A DNA stretch of 64,000 nucleotides from Karstenula rhodostoma CBS 690.94 (Eukaryota; Ascomycota; Dothideomycetes; Pleosporales; Didymosphaeriaceae), in NCBI GenBank assembly GCA_010093485.1, contig MU001500.1:506198-570197 (forward strand), in the 5' to 3' direction. Of this stretch, positions 10,619 through 21,714 are shown one piece after another. Numbering within the stretch: position 1 is the stretch's first letter; every line of letters begins with the position of its first letter. The notes beneath the pieces were generated by a model that was not told where the DNA came from, did not search any database, and worked only from the letters and a program-made list of their open reading frames with translations. A program made the position numbers and the translations under genes.

Positions 10619-11058
10619 TCATACAAACACCTCTACATCCTGCAGAAAAAGACCTTGCGTTCGAAGCCCAGGGAACGCCGTAAACTTTTTACCTAATCGT
10701 ACAACACGCTGTTTCCCATGAACCAGCAGACTAGATAGGGATCCTCCTTGCACACGCTTCGACAGATATAGACGACTCAGTCAAGGAAGAGGTTTGCAAC
10801 TTGCAAAACACACCCCAACACTCTATCCTGGGCTGGAAACGCTCATGACTCATCATCTACTACACATGAATTTGCACTTGTCCATACTCGTTTCCACTGT
10901 AGAAGCACTCTACCGCCTATCGTTTGCGTACGCCCACCACACTAGAATCGCCACTCTAGCGACCATTGACTGTGATTATCTCCAAGGGTTCGTTGTAGAA
11001 CTGACTGCGGTTCTTGTACGAATAATCGAGTCCCAGACAACTTATCTCCACTAGTTTC
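10619..11058. other. Convergent 3' intergenic spacer
   Basis: 440 bp between two tail-to-tail genes. It holds the two 3' untranslated regions. If the DJ-1-like gene continues in another frame (see that entry), its true end lies within the last ~100 bp of this spacer. Nothing else is seen. Confidence 0.5.
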
Positions 11059-11769
11059 TTATTGAACGAGCGATCGGCGAATGTCAATACCTGCAGTTGT
11101 CAACTTTGTTACCATGAGATTGACATAAAAAAACTTGGCACGTCCAGCGCCGCCAGCGGTCCAACTTTGTGCGCCTCCGAAAAGCCCATCCTCAATGACC
11201 CACCGTTGGTCTAGCCAATCTACCTTCAGCCACTTCGTGCCCGCGGAGCCCAACGTAACTCTGTTGGTCGTTGCCTTCTTTCCATCTAATACGCCACCCT
11301 TGGCCAACCACATAGCATCAGAGCAGGTCGTCAGGATCATCTTTGTATTCTTACTTGCCTGGCGCATATATTCCAAACTCTCTTCCTTCACAGCCTCAGA
11401 ATCTGGGCCGCCGATCAACAAAATATCGAGGTCCACAGGCGCGTTTCCGTAGGTGTGCGTCGGCTCGACATACATGCTATGGGTAATCGTTGTCGCGTTG
11501 AGAGAAGAGATATATAGAAAGTCCATGGGGGTTGTGTATTTTAGGAGTGGTTCGAAATCGGGGTTGATCTGCACCTTGACAGCCACAATCTCAGGCGTCT
11601 GAAAACCAAGGACATCGAGGCCGGAGAGGTTGCTTAGTTGGACATTTTCGTAGAGAACGCCAACGCGGAGGGGCTTCTGGGTGCTGTTTGTCGTAGATTG
11701 AGCGGGGATGTTGATGGCGAAGACTGTGAGGGCGCCGAGGGCCTTGCAGAGAAGTTTGTTCAGATACAT
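11059..11769 (-). CDS. Secreted DJ-1/PfpI-family protein, C-terminus uncertain
   Basis: The 236-codon frame starts at the first ATG (11769) with a clear signal peptide (residues ~1-23, hydrophobic core LGALTVFAINIP). The DJ-1/PfpI fold follows: PLRVGVLYENVQLSNLSGLDVLGF near residue 33 onward, LDILLIGGPDSEAV (~114-126), and the nucleophile elbow ILTTCSDAMWLAKGGVLDG with the likely nucleophile Cys149. The family includes proteases, isonitrile hydratases and glyoxalases; the substrate cannot be told. After WTAGGAGR (~203-210) the frame looks non-native. An in-phase 51-nt intron (GTGCCA...CTGCAG) may be spliced there, yet the family-like tail (FADRSFNKKLVEISCLGLDY) lies in another frame about 50 codons long across 11090. 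So either the splicing is unusual or a small deletion has broken the end. Confidence 0.65.
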   Translation of the reverse strand: MYLNKLLCKALGALTVFAINIPAQSTTNSTQKPLRVGVLYENVQLSNLSGLDVLGFQTPEIVAVKVQINPDFEPLLKYTTPMDFLYISSLNATTITHSMYVEPTHTYGNAPVDLDILLIGGPDSEAVKEESLEYMRQASKNTKMILTTCSDAMWLAKGGVLDGKKATTNRVTLGSAGTKWLKVDWLDQRWVIEDGLFGGAQSWTAGGAGRAKFFYVNLMVTKLTTAGIDIRRSLVQ

Positions 11770-13496
11770 GATGGATAGACTCGACGCATTCACGTTAGTT
11801 AAAGTGACATCTGGGAAGCTGCTTTATATATGGGTGGATGTCTTGCCGGTGCTGTCTTCTTATCCGTCTTGGTGACACTTGTTCGCCACAGGACACACTC
11901 TCTTAGAAACATGCTCAAATACCCGCACCATACATCAAATTCAAAATTGAAGGAATGCAGGAAGAAAGTTGCTCATTTATATTGTGGTTACATACAGCAC
12001 ATACGGATCGCGTGTTAGGAAGCCTCCGTGCGGCTTGCGACTTACCACAAATCCTCATTGGCTTCTTTTTACACGATAACCCCGGATCGGCAAGAAACGC
12101 ACGTTGCCATCTATTGTTTTGAAGGAACTTCAATGCAGTAGAGTAGCACCCAACGCAAAATTAGGATGTATCGGCGCGTAGCAAGTTGGAGCCTGGTATC
12201 ATATAGTCAGGAGCCGCTCGTTCGGTCTCTTATTGTGAGGTGAAAATGTTGCCACAAGGGATATTGTGAAGTATATATATGTTCACACTATTTTCGTGCC
12301 GTCGATTCCGTAAGGCGAAGAACAGGGCTGAGAATTCTGGCCTTCATCATTTACTTATGTAAATGGTATTTACAGGACTACAAAGGGGAAACTATAATAG
12401 ATTCGTATGGAATGTGGTTTTTCGTTGCTACACGAAAAGACCCGCCGGAAAAATTTGCTGGGAAGTGTGTATCCAGATTCGGTTGGTACCACATCTGATT
12501 CTACGTAAAAAATCGCTCTATTTTCAGCGAGCAGCTACTAATGAGGAAGACCTTTATATCCAATCTAGAAGCATTGATCTCCGGTAACATAGATAGAAAG
12601 AGAGAGCTCCAGCTTCGTTATCTTTTCAGCACAGATGATGACACAGTATGTCGCTTGGCTGGATGCTATTCTTGATAACGGTTTTCTGATTGTTGACTCG
12701 AACTACAAAGTAGTGACCCGTAAAGTGATAGACAAATATGGACATGGACATGGACTGCCGTCCAAAAGTGATACAAAAGGAAGCGTTGTGAGTGGATAAA
12801 CAAGGTTAGGTAAGCAAGCAAGGCTTGGCGGCATTCTTGATAACACGTATTGATTAATAATCCAAACTCTCTTGCTATCTACCTTTTGGCCTCTTGCTGT
12901 GTGTCTTGAGATCTATGGCCAAGAAAGCTCCGAAGAGGTTGTGACCAGGACCCACCAGGTAGTGGGCACAGACACCTCAAGTGTGAACGACATGGACCTG
13001 GCTGCTATGAAAGGGGACATGCTTGTCCTAAATGTAATAAGTACTAGTGCATCCTACCAACGCGTCTCGAGGTCAAGGAGCCGATGATCGGCATATCTGA
13101 CTAATCAGCACTCGCTGTGCGTCGTAGGTACCTCTTTTGTCACTCACGTGCTGTCTTGACCAATCAGAGACAGCGCTAAAGCTCGAACAGATTCTTTGAT
13201 TGGCTGATCCTTCAATATCACATCGGCAATACGGACGTACCGATTCACCATGTCCAACGTTTCTAGCGCCCGAACCCCGCAAATCCGTCGACTAGTGCAA
13301 CAATGAGGATCACACGAACTGCCACGTATGGACAGAAAAACGGTGATCTGTCAGCAACTAACCGGGTAACAACTTCCTGGGCCATGGAGGTCTTTTCTCT
13401 CGCCCCTGCTTGAAGTTCGTATTTGTCTACTCACATTTGAAGTCAATCTTCTCTACTGCTTCTAATTGGCGAGCTTTTCGAATTATCTGAGCGAAC
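11770..13496. other. Divergent intergenic region, 1.7 kb
   Basis: Lies between the DJ-1-like gene (minus) and the sugar transporter (plus), so both promoters are here. A TATATATA-like tract at about 12275 and stretches of moderately AT-rich DNA are visible. I see no gene, tRNA or clear repeat. Confidence 0.5.
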
Positions 13497-15119
13497 ATGG
13501 CGGCGGACTCATACACTTTGGGCATCGCCCTCTTCGCGGCGATAGGGACATTTCTCTTCGTGAGTCTGAGTCCCCAATACAATTGCGTCATCTGACAGAG
13601 TAGGGCTTCGACACAGGTATCGCAACAACTACGATCGCCCATCAATCATTCCTCGACTATATGGACCATCCGACGAAAGCAATCACTGGAGCCGTGGTGG
13701 CAGTTTATATTGCTGGCGAGGCGGGAGGTGCGATATTGCAGACTCTCATCGGTGACCAATTGGGACGCATTCGGTTCATGCAGCTCATGTGTATCATTGT
13801 GACCATAGGTACCGTGATACAGACAGCTAGCATCAACATGGGAATGTTTCTAGCTGGTCGTGTCCTGGCGGGTCTCGCCGTTGGAGGCCTGGTTTCGACA
13901 GTGCCTATATATCTGAGCGAGATCTCCGCGCCTCAGTCACGAGGGATGATAGGCGGCATCTCTGGGTGTGGTAAGTGTAGACTTGATCTCGTAACGAATT
14001 GTATCATAGCAGCTGATGCACGTTGTCAGGTATATCTTTCGGCACTATGGTGTCGAATTGGGTGGGCTTCGCCTGCAGTTATGCTCCATATGGACCGCAA
14101 CAGTGGCGTCTGCCACTAGGTGTCCAGATACCGTGGGGCATCATTATGTTCGTTGGGCTTACAACGTTTATGCCCAACTCGCCCCGCCAACTCATCCGGC
14201 AGGGCAAAGTCGAGTTGGCACGTTCGGAGTTTGCTCGTATGCGACGGGACCTCTCCATGCACGAGGCGAACGAGGAATTTGCGCATATGGACGCTCAAAT
14301 TAAGTTTGAGATGGAGCGCGAGATAACCTCATATCGCGAGATATTCAGGATTTATCGTCACCGAGCACTGGTTTCTATTGCGGTCCAGACGATGACCAGC
14401 TTGACAGGAGATAAGTTCCCTTATATCTTGTCATAAGCCTCCAAGCTAACTAATCTCCACTCAACGTCATTCAGTACTTCCAGACAATCAACTACAAGTC
14501 ATTAGGCATCGAAGCACATATGATTCTGGCTCTAGCCGCCATCTACGGCACGTGCGCCTTCGTATCCAATGCCATCACGACGAGGTATCTGACCGACCAA
14601 TGGGGCCGCCGCAAGATGATACTTTGGGGTCTCGGAGGCATCGTCGTCATCGAAATATACGCTGCAGTCATGCAGCGCGAATTCCAGGATACGAACAACC
14701 GCATTGGCAAAGGTTTTGCCATTCTCGGCATCTATCTTTTCGTGGTCTGGTACTATGGCCTTCTAAATAGCACTACCTGGCTATATGGCTCGGAGGTGCT
14801 GCCACTCGCTCTCAGGAGCAAGATCATGGGTTGTGCAGCAGCAAGCCATTTCATCGTCAACGTTGCCATCACTGAGGCTGCGCCGACAGCGCAGGCAAAA
14901 CTGAGAGAGAACTATTACTATGTGTTCGTTGCTTGCTCGTTCTTCTTCTTCATCGTTGCATATTTCTACTTCCCAGAGACGCGGCTGAAGAGCCTTGAAG
15001 AGATTGCTGCAGCGTTCGGCGATGAGGTGGTTTCAGTGGATGAATATACGGTGGAGGCGGAACACCAGAAAATGGTAGAGAACGGACCCGAAGGGGAATT
15101 CGTCGAGCGTATGCCATAG
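13497..15119 (+). CDS. MFS sugar-porter family transporter
   Basis: Four exons: 13497-13559, 13604-13970, 14030-14410, 14461-15119, giving about 489 residues. The three introns are 44, 59 and 50 nt. The protein is a 12-helix membrane transporter of the sugar-porter family: FLFGFDTGI in helix 1, GDQLGRIR after helix 2 (D-x-x-G-R motif), VPIYLSEISAPQSRG (~115-130), LTGVNVIQYFQT in helix 7 after splicing, DQWGRRK in the second half, and PETRLKSLEEI at the end of helix 12. These signatures place it with proton-coupled hexose or related polyol carriers at the plasma membrane; the substrate is not deducible. The third intron has AT-AC rather than GT-AG ends (separate entry). The first cytosolic tail is short (under 10 residues), so a longer N-terminal exon remains possible. 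The neighbours suggest no pathway. Confidence 0.88.
14411..14460 (+). other. AT-AC intron of the sugar transporter
   Basis: The 50-nt intron starts ATAAGT and ends CTCCAC, with CTAACTAAT as branch region. Splicing gives GGA-G|TC-AAC, restoring LTGVNVIQYFQT, the family consensus. The GT-AG alternatives I tried lead to a frameshift or an immediate stop. The 5' site ATAAGT is the major-class consensus with G changed to A, not the minor-class ATATCC, so this is best read as a U2-type AT-AC intron. Confidence 0.75.
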
Positions 15120-16578
15120 AATGACATTTAGATATCTAAATCATAGTGAATCGGTCCACCAATCTGGCCGTTGTCTAAACTCTAAAGCGCTCTGCAACGG
15201 AGCATCCAAACAACGCTGCTAGGAACGATCGGAAAGCTGACATTGGCCACTTACATACACCTACGAAATGCGCCTTCAAAGATTGGGTGTCTGACCTTTA
15301 GGACGACTATTACCGTAACTATCCACACGATGATCTAGACGATGGTTTAAATACGGAAGAGATCAAACAAGCAGGCAGCAAAGGCGAATCTCTGGTTCGG
15401 GTCAGAGTGGACCGGGAGGTACCATACTCACGGGCCTTAACTGCAGATAAGAACTCATTCTGCTAAAATTTGTTCACACCTCACTTACATAGACTTCGAA
15501 CAACAATATGGAGTGCTTCGCCCTGACTACTAGAAATACAGCCATGAAATCGTCCAAAGCGAAGCTCTGAGGCGTACGGAAGTCGCCGCTGTTACGGACT
15601 CAGTTGCCGGAGCGGGAAAATGACCGGAACTTGCATGTGGGAATTATGCATCACGTGACCAAGGGTTGGCGGGGAAGTGGGGGATTCGGTCCGCTCGGTG
15701 GCATGGCTGCGCTATCTATAACTTTCGCAATTTCTTTTCGCTGAATTTGCCGTAGAATCCCCTGTCTCTAGCTGTCGTGTCGTCTCCTCCTAGACCGGTT
15801 GTCCTGTGCAACAGGCAGCGGTCGTCTCGGCTTGCTGGTCTGGGTGGAAGAGTCATCGCAACAGACGCGGTACAACCACCAGTCTGAACCAATACCTATC
15901 GGAGCATGCATACAGACGCGCGAGGATGTACGAGGTCAAGATCACGTTCCGCCAAATTTGTGCCGGATGTCCATGTACCTTACGTCGAGAATGTTAAAGA
16001 TGTGAGCTGTCGTCGGAGACCGGAAGGATTGTGGGGTCGCGCGACGTCATTGGTCACTGCTACGACTTACGAAAACCAGCGCTCTCACCGAGAGAAGCCT
16101 CCTTGTGTTTCCAAGAACTACGTAAGACAAGCATATAGAAATGATGTGGCTATGTGGGTAAGAGGAGAGGAGAGCAGGAGTTGAAGTTGGAAAAAGCAAG
16201 TGAGCTCCAGTACCGCGACAGGCTTGGGTGTAAGCTTGCAGTACATATGGTATGCAACTACAATAAGACTACAAAGCCCTCGGAGTACTCAATCCATGCG
16301 AGTATGAGTCAATTACCGCTTTCACGTACGTTTCTTGCCCCGTTTTGGTGCGGCCACTCTCACCTCGTCGCTTCACCTTGCCTGCCCGCGATTTTCTGCG
16401 TTACCACGTCAACTCTTATCTCACCTTCACCGCACGCTTAATTTTCTGCCTTCGCTTCTCTTTCAACCTTTTAACACTAATCTCCTCGACTTACCCAACT
16501 CTCCCTCTTCTCTACTCCTACCCCACGACATCCAACGTCTACTTTAGACATCTCGCACTCTTCTCAGCATACCTCAAG
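15120..16578. other. Intergenic region, 1.46 kb, with CT-rich promoter
   Basis: Transporter 3' region on the left, promoter of the Myb-like gene on the right. From about 16,320 to 16,570 the plus strand is strongly pyrimidine-rich, a usual feature of fungal core promoters and 5' leaders. No other gene is seen. Confidence 0.55.
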
Positions 16579-17783
16579 ATGCCTATGTCATGTAAGTATT
16601 CCAGCTTTAACTTTTACTTGTTGTAGGATAGTTACAGGCTTGAGTACAATCGGCCGTCGCGTCAACACATCAAACTGAAAACTGTTCGCTGACCTCGCGC
16701 AAAGGGACTCCCGAGAACGACCGTCTGCTGCTCCTCAAGTTGATCGAGACCCACGGTATCTCAGTCGACTCCAACAAGATTGTGGCGGCCTGGCGTAAGT
16801 CTTACATGTATTTTCAAGTGCTATCCTGGTCAACATATGGCCTCTAGTCTGATGCGAATTATTGTTAACACACATCACAGCGGACGGCGGCACCAAGCCT
16901 AGCGCTCGCGCTATCACTGAGCGCTTTGTGAAGCTACGCCAGCTAGCCGGTATCAAGGTCTCCATCACGCCAGGCGGTACATCTGGCAAGGGCAGGGCCC
17001 GCGTCTCCAAGTACACGACGCCCAAGAAGCGGAAGAACAAGGACAGCAGCGACGAGTCAGATGGTGACGAGCACCTGACTGAGAACGAGAGCCCGACTAA
17101 GAAGAAGTCGATCCAACGCCCTAGTGGCAGCCGTGGCCGTGGCGGTCGTGTCGGAATGCAGAGCGCTAGGTCACCTGCCGTCAAAGTCAAGTCCGGTACG
17201 TGAAACATCAGAGGCTTAGAAACCCAGGACTGACCTTCTCACAGAGTATCCGCTTTCCGAGCTCCCAGTGGACCCGATTGATGCAGCCGACACTTTCGAA
17301 CGCGATGCTGCCGAGGCTGCCGAGCTTCGCCAGACCTCGCAGCAGAACCCGTTCGCAGGCTTCGCGGCTGGCGCAATGAACGGCGCAATGAACGGCGGAA
17401 TGAACGGCGAGTTCCAAGGCTTCGACATGTCCAGCGGCCACCGTACCTTGAACGGATTTGGCCTGAGCAGTGGCACCGTTCTCCCCAATGGCTTCACTAT
17501 GGACGATCCGTTTACTGCGCCGAGCCACCCGAACCATGGCTTTCACAACGACATACCAGCCTTCACCAACGGTATGCAAGCCGCCGCCGATGCTGCTCAT
17601 CAGCTTCCTGCTACCACCATCAGCCGCAGCAGGTCCACCCGCACGGCCTCGGCCCAGGCCTCCGAGGGGGTTGCCGCCGTTCTTCGTCGCCAAAAGGACA
17701 TGGACAAGGCCGATGGTGAGAAGTCTAGCGGCGAGGACACCCAGGCTTCCGAGTACTACGATCTGGACAACGATTACATCTAG
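16579..17783 (+). CDS. Myb/SANT-like small nuclear protein (fungal type)
   Basis: Four exons: 16579-16591, 16705-16794, 16881-17195, 17245-17783, encoding 318 residues. Splicing joins MPMS to WTPENDRLLLLKLIETHG and then to AAWPDGGTKPSARAITERFVKLRQLAG. The result is a compact three-helix region (residues ~5-60) of the Myb/SANT or homeodomain-like kind common in small fungal proteins, with the leading Trp and the closing ITERFVKLR helix. It is followed by a basic, glycine/arginine-rich stretch (TPKKRKNK, GSRGRGGRVG, ~75-135) that could be a nuclear localisation or DNA-contact region, then a disordered tail. That tail contains the short repeat GAMNGAMNGGMNGE (~185-198) and an acidic end. All introns have GT-AG ends; the second base of the first acceptor is preceded by CGCAAAG. 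A DNA-binding role is inferred from the fold only. Confidence 0.8.
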
Positions 17784-18273
17784 GTTGGTTGGGCGAGCAA
17801 CGGACCGACGTTTACGCGATGGCATCGTGGTATATCTGCGAATTGCAACGCGAAGGCGTCACTCTGCCGTTGCAAGAAACTGCGTTGGCTTGATGGAATA
17901 CGGTATGGTATGGGAGTTTTCTGCCCAAAGCTAGTTGGCTCTCAATGCTTTTGGTAGGCTTTTCTTTACGGCCCTAGCTTGCGATCTTTTTTCGATGCCC
18001 AAGCTCAATCACGGTCATGGGATCATGAGAAGAGAATGACATTGCCGTAGCAAACGATAATGGTTTAAAACACAATATACTAGTGTTTACCCACAGTACA
18101 TGCCTCGCATTGGGTTTCCCTGTTACCCGGAATATGCCGAATCGAGATGAGCAGCTCCCCATTTCATGCCTGTTGACTCTATCCCATAATGCCCGAGGGG
18201 CAACTCATCCACACTTGCATTTCCAGTCGTGAAAGCTCTCAGTACATCCTGCCCACATACGCCATATTCTCCT
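17784..18273. other. Convergent 3' spacer, 490 bp
   Basis: Lies between the Myb-like gene and the minus-strand gene ending at 18274. Only untranslated sequence is expected; no feature is seen. Confidence 0.5.
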
Positions 18274-19117
18274 CTAAGCCTTCGACTCCCACGCCTTCTT
18301 CGACAGCTGTGCCAAAGCTGCCTTTCTCACCGCCTCCGTGTGATAGTTCGATAGTGTCAACCTCGAGAGCAGCTCCGTAAGGCCGTCCGAGTCCATCTCC
18401 TGGATGTAGCGAGAGCGTTTCTCCGCCGTCATAGTAGACCGGTCCTTGTTTGGTGCGAACTTGGGGGTGTTGGTTCCTGGGGCGGCGGATGTGAAGTCGG
18501 GGCCTGCGGTACCTTGGGAACGGACGACTTCGATGATGCCTGCATGTAGGGTTAGTCGTGTGATATGTTGACATGGTCCGGTAGAAGGTGACTCACTCCG
18601 CACCTCCTTCATTCTATTCTCCTTCACCCACTCGGAGAAGCTGATCATGATCTTCTCAAGAGCCTCTCGGGAAAGCAGCGGAAGACAGGCAGCGAGGGCG
18701 TAGCCCAGCTCAACTCGGACCTTGTCCACGTCATCGAGGTCGCCAACGGAAGCAGTTCGCTCATATTCCATGTTGGTCAGGAAGAGATCTAATCACGTGT
18801 CAGATTATGTAGATAGCTCGTGTTTTGGATATGGTATTGTACTAACTGGTGAATGCTACGCGGTGGCAGGTGGCTTCGCTGGAAGCATTAAGGACGAGGT
18901 CAGCAAGGGCGATCATGCGGTGGGGACCCGCGGTGTCGCAGAGGATCGCGGTTATCAGCATTTTCGTGGAAGCGGCACAGGAAAGCATCTTTTTCGCGGC
19001 ATCGGAGGTTGCGATGCTGAAGCGGTATCGAAAAAGCTCGACGTCGTCCGCTTTGGTGGCGTCAAGGTTGACCGCGTCCATGATGTCCTCGACTCCGAGG
19101 TCTTTGGGCACTGCCAT
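18274..19117 (-). CDS. Unknown conserved-looking helical protein
   Basis: Three exons on the minus strand: 19117-18847, 18788-18597, 18539-18274, giving 242 residues. The two introns (58 and 57 nt) have GTTAGT/GTGAGT donors and GATTAG/TGCAG acceptors and keep the frame. The family is not recognised. The protein begins MAVPKDLGVEDIMDAVNLD, is rich in Ala, Leu and Glu, and reads as a largely alpha-helical cytosolic protein with a helical segment around LGYALAACLPLLSREALEKIMISFSEWVKE and a second C-terminal one (DGLTELLSRLTLSNYHTEAVRKAAL). No signal peptide, membrane span or catalytic motif is visible. It is divergent from the neighbour starting at 19406, with 288 bp between them, so they may share a promoter. 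Confidence 0.7.
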
Positions 19118-19405
19118 TGTATCAGTTAGATTGGTTGTTCTAGATGTAGAACAACGGCGGTGCGGAAAGTTTGCGATTGACGGTGAGCAAGTGTGTGCAG
19201 GTGAGAAGGGGTGCAGGTTGGCGACAGCTTTGATGGTTGAAATTTCGCTGCCGCTGGTCTTCACTCGTCATCCGGTCTACCATTTCGCGGTCGGGCGTTT
19301 GCTCGCACTCACACCAGCAAACGACTCATCAATTCAAAAACCCGCGCACGCCTCTACGCAATCCGCTATCTCGACCTCGAATCTCTACCAGGCCCCTCAA
19401 CACCA

Positions 19406-20118
19406 ATGACGCGCAAAGATCTCCTCAAGAAGGCCTTCCGCAACAACTTCATTCGCAAGTCTGTCGCCGACCTCAAATCGCTCGGTACAGAGAAGGCACA
19501 CCCGAAGCCCCGCCATTCAAGCTCCACCAATTTGCGGTCTCAGTACGAGGAAGATGCCCCGGTCCTGCCGACGCCTCCGATGAGCACGGGGGACTTTTCC
19601 GCACATGAGGACGCTATCGAGCAAGAGCACAAGGTCGACGCTTCAAATCTGGTTGCTGCTTCTGAGACCGCCAGTTCTTCGCGCGAGAGTGTCACAGAGT
19701 GGCTTCAGACTGTTCCAAAGGACCCAGCCATGATGTCGTCTTCGGAAATACGGATCGAGATGGAGAAGGTGCGTATACCACTCTTGTCATTCCGAGAGGC
19801 GTCAAAGATAACACGTAACAGGCCGACGCCGATCACAAAGCCCAGATTTTGCGCAGCCACGAGCAGCTGCTCCGCGACCACCGTGATCTGGTCGTGGCGT
19901 CCGAGAAAATGATCGTTTCGCACCTCGACACGATTGAGACGGCCTTCGCCTTACTGGAGGTGATGGATGCGCTCAGTCCGCATGCTGAAACGCTGAGGCG
20001 GGAGATGTTGGAAAAGAAGCAAGTCTGTGAGAAAAAGCTGACGGACTTGTCGCCTCTGAGGTCGAGACTAGAGACACTGAGGGCTGGGAAGGGTTACATC
20101 TGCTTGGGTGCTAATTGA
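19406..20118 (+). CDS. Small coiled-coil protein, function unknown
   Basis: Two exons (19406-19768 and 19822-20118) with a 53-nt GTGCGT...AACAG intron encode 219 residues. The N-terminal half is basic at first (MTRKDLLKKAFRNNFIRKS) then disordered and Ser/Pro-rich. The C-terminal half (~115-215) is a long charged helix typical of coiled coils (IEMEKADADHKAQILRSHEQ and onward, ending RSRLETLRAG). The family is not recognised. Splicing is supported because the intron read-through frame quickly changes to unlikely sequence while the spliced frame stays helical. It shares a 288-bp divergent spacer with the gene at 18274-19117. Confidence 0.65.
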
Positions 20119-20522
20119 GAGAGAAAACCTCCGTAGCTTGATGAAGGAAAGGGCGTCTTCAAGGAACGAACAAAGGAGATTGAATGGTCTTGACGTTTTG
20201 CACGGGCATCAGACCACCGGAATTGCCTGACATGTAATTGCATACCTTGTTTCGGCAGATCCGTAACGCTAGTAATTGGAGTAGTTTGCTCTCACCTATA
20301 ACAATCAGGTGAAGGATGCAATCGCCCAGCTGTTTGCCCTTGGCGCTCAAACGAGCGACTCCTCTTCTTATAGCTACGCGCCCAAATTCCTTTCCACTCA
20401 ATATGACGTCCGACAACGCAGCTTACTTGATCCGGACTACTCTGTCAAAGCTGAGCTTGGTGAGGTTCCTGATTGGAACGAACGAGCCCTCTATACTCAC
20501 ATCATCTCAGGAAGCAAGCAAC
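20119..20522. other. Spacer and possible 5' leader
   Basis: 404 bp between two plus-strand genes. An upstream ATG at 20403 is in frame with the next gene, and a possible 51-nt GTGAGG...CTCAG intron (20460-20510) could be removed without changing frame, so part of this stretch may be coding or 5' untranslated. Confidence 0.4.
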
Positions 20523-21049
20523 ATGGCAACCCCTTCCGCATCTCCCAACGATTCGAAGGCACCCAACAGCGCAGCTCCAGTCCCCAAAGAGGAGCCAAGG
20601 GTCACCTTCGATGAGGCTCATCCAGTCACCAACGAGGAAGTATTGGCGGAACTTAAGGTAAGTCGAACTTGGATAACCAAGAGCAAATGGTGGAGCTGAC
20701 ACACCAGGGCTATCAGAAGGAAGCGGCCTCGAAGCTACCCGACTGGGAGAACGAGTGGATCAACAGACATAGCAGCATGGCCCCCAACCTCTTGCATATG
20801 TCAGCCAAAGCATACGATATCCGCATGTCGCTTCTCGAGCTGACTACCTGCCTTGAGATCTGTTTCGTTCGGTATGCGCTATTCAAGCACGCGGAGGTCG
20901 AGAACTTGAAGGCGCAGATTGAGACGTACAAGGCGGAGGTGGACTTGCTGCGACAGGCGAACTTTGAGCTTGAGACTGAGAAGGAGAATGTCCATGGCGG
21001 AGACGCATTGGGCGAGGAGGCAGAGGTCGGCCCTGGACAGGATGCCTAA
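20523..21049 (+). CDS. Small coiled-coil protein, function unknown
   Basis: Exons 20523-20657 and 20708-21049, with a 50-nt GTAAGT...ACCAG intron, encode 158 residues from the ATG at 20523 (context CAACATGG). An in-frame ATG at 20403 would add up to 40 residues; I prefer the downstream one for its context, but this is open. The protein starts with a Pro/Ser-rich segment (MATPSASPNDSKAPNSAAP), has a short helical region with LPDWENEWINRHSSMAPNLL, and ends in a heptad-like coiled coil (VENLKAQIETYKAEVDLLRQ region, ~115-140). No known family was recognised. It lies directly downstream of another coiled-coil gene on the same strand; no sequence similarity between the two is obvious. Confidence 0.6.
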
Positions 21050-21714
21050 TTGATGCTTGACGACCGCCAGACTTGGTCTCTGGGATAACTGGCAAGAAGG
21101 CGATACCGGGATGAGAAGCCTTGGGTTCACGAAAGGTTATGCCACGTGATTCTGGACGTGCACGTAATGGTTCCGCGGGTATATGGAGGGCTGCCCACCT
21201 CCTAGTAGTTCGATATCATCAAAGAAGTCATTAAAATCATATCTTGTGTGTCTTTTGCATGTATTCGTTCGGTGTGTAGATCCGAATAACTGGCCGGAGG
21301 AGGGAAGTTCGCTGCAGATAGCCCTCGTGACAATGAATATGTAAGTGGAATGTCAGATGCGGTGTGACAAGTGGCGAATAACGAGGAATAATCGCCGCCA
21401 GCGCATGACAGCGCAGATCGACTTATCTCGCCCCCGCACAAAAGGTCATTAATGGCTCATCACTCGCTGATAGTAGGAGGTCAGTTGCACCGCAGGTCAG
21501 CGAGGTCGAAATTGACGCACCGCACACTTGTCACGCTTGTCCATTCACAGCTAGGCACACTTTAGCGCTGCACATCGTTCCTTCCCAAGCGGGCTGTGTC
21601 AACAAACGCTTGCACCACGACCCCTCTTTTAACACCGTCGCGCACATCCAGCATGATCGCTCACCACCTTATCTCCTGCGCTGCAGCGCTTCCACGCGCG
21701 CCCAATCCCCCAGG
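21050..21714. other. Intergenic region, 665 bp
   Basis: Promoter region of the hydrolase gene. No repeat, RNA gene or other coding frame is evident. Confidence 0.5.

Noticed and set aside
10640..10700. B-box-like word CGTTCGAAGCC
   Set aside because: No T stem, acceptor stem or A box can be drawn around it; not a tRNA.
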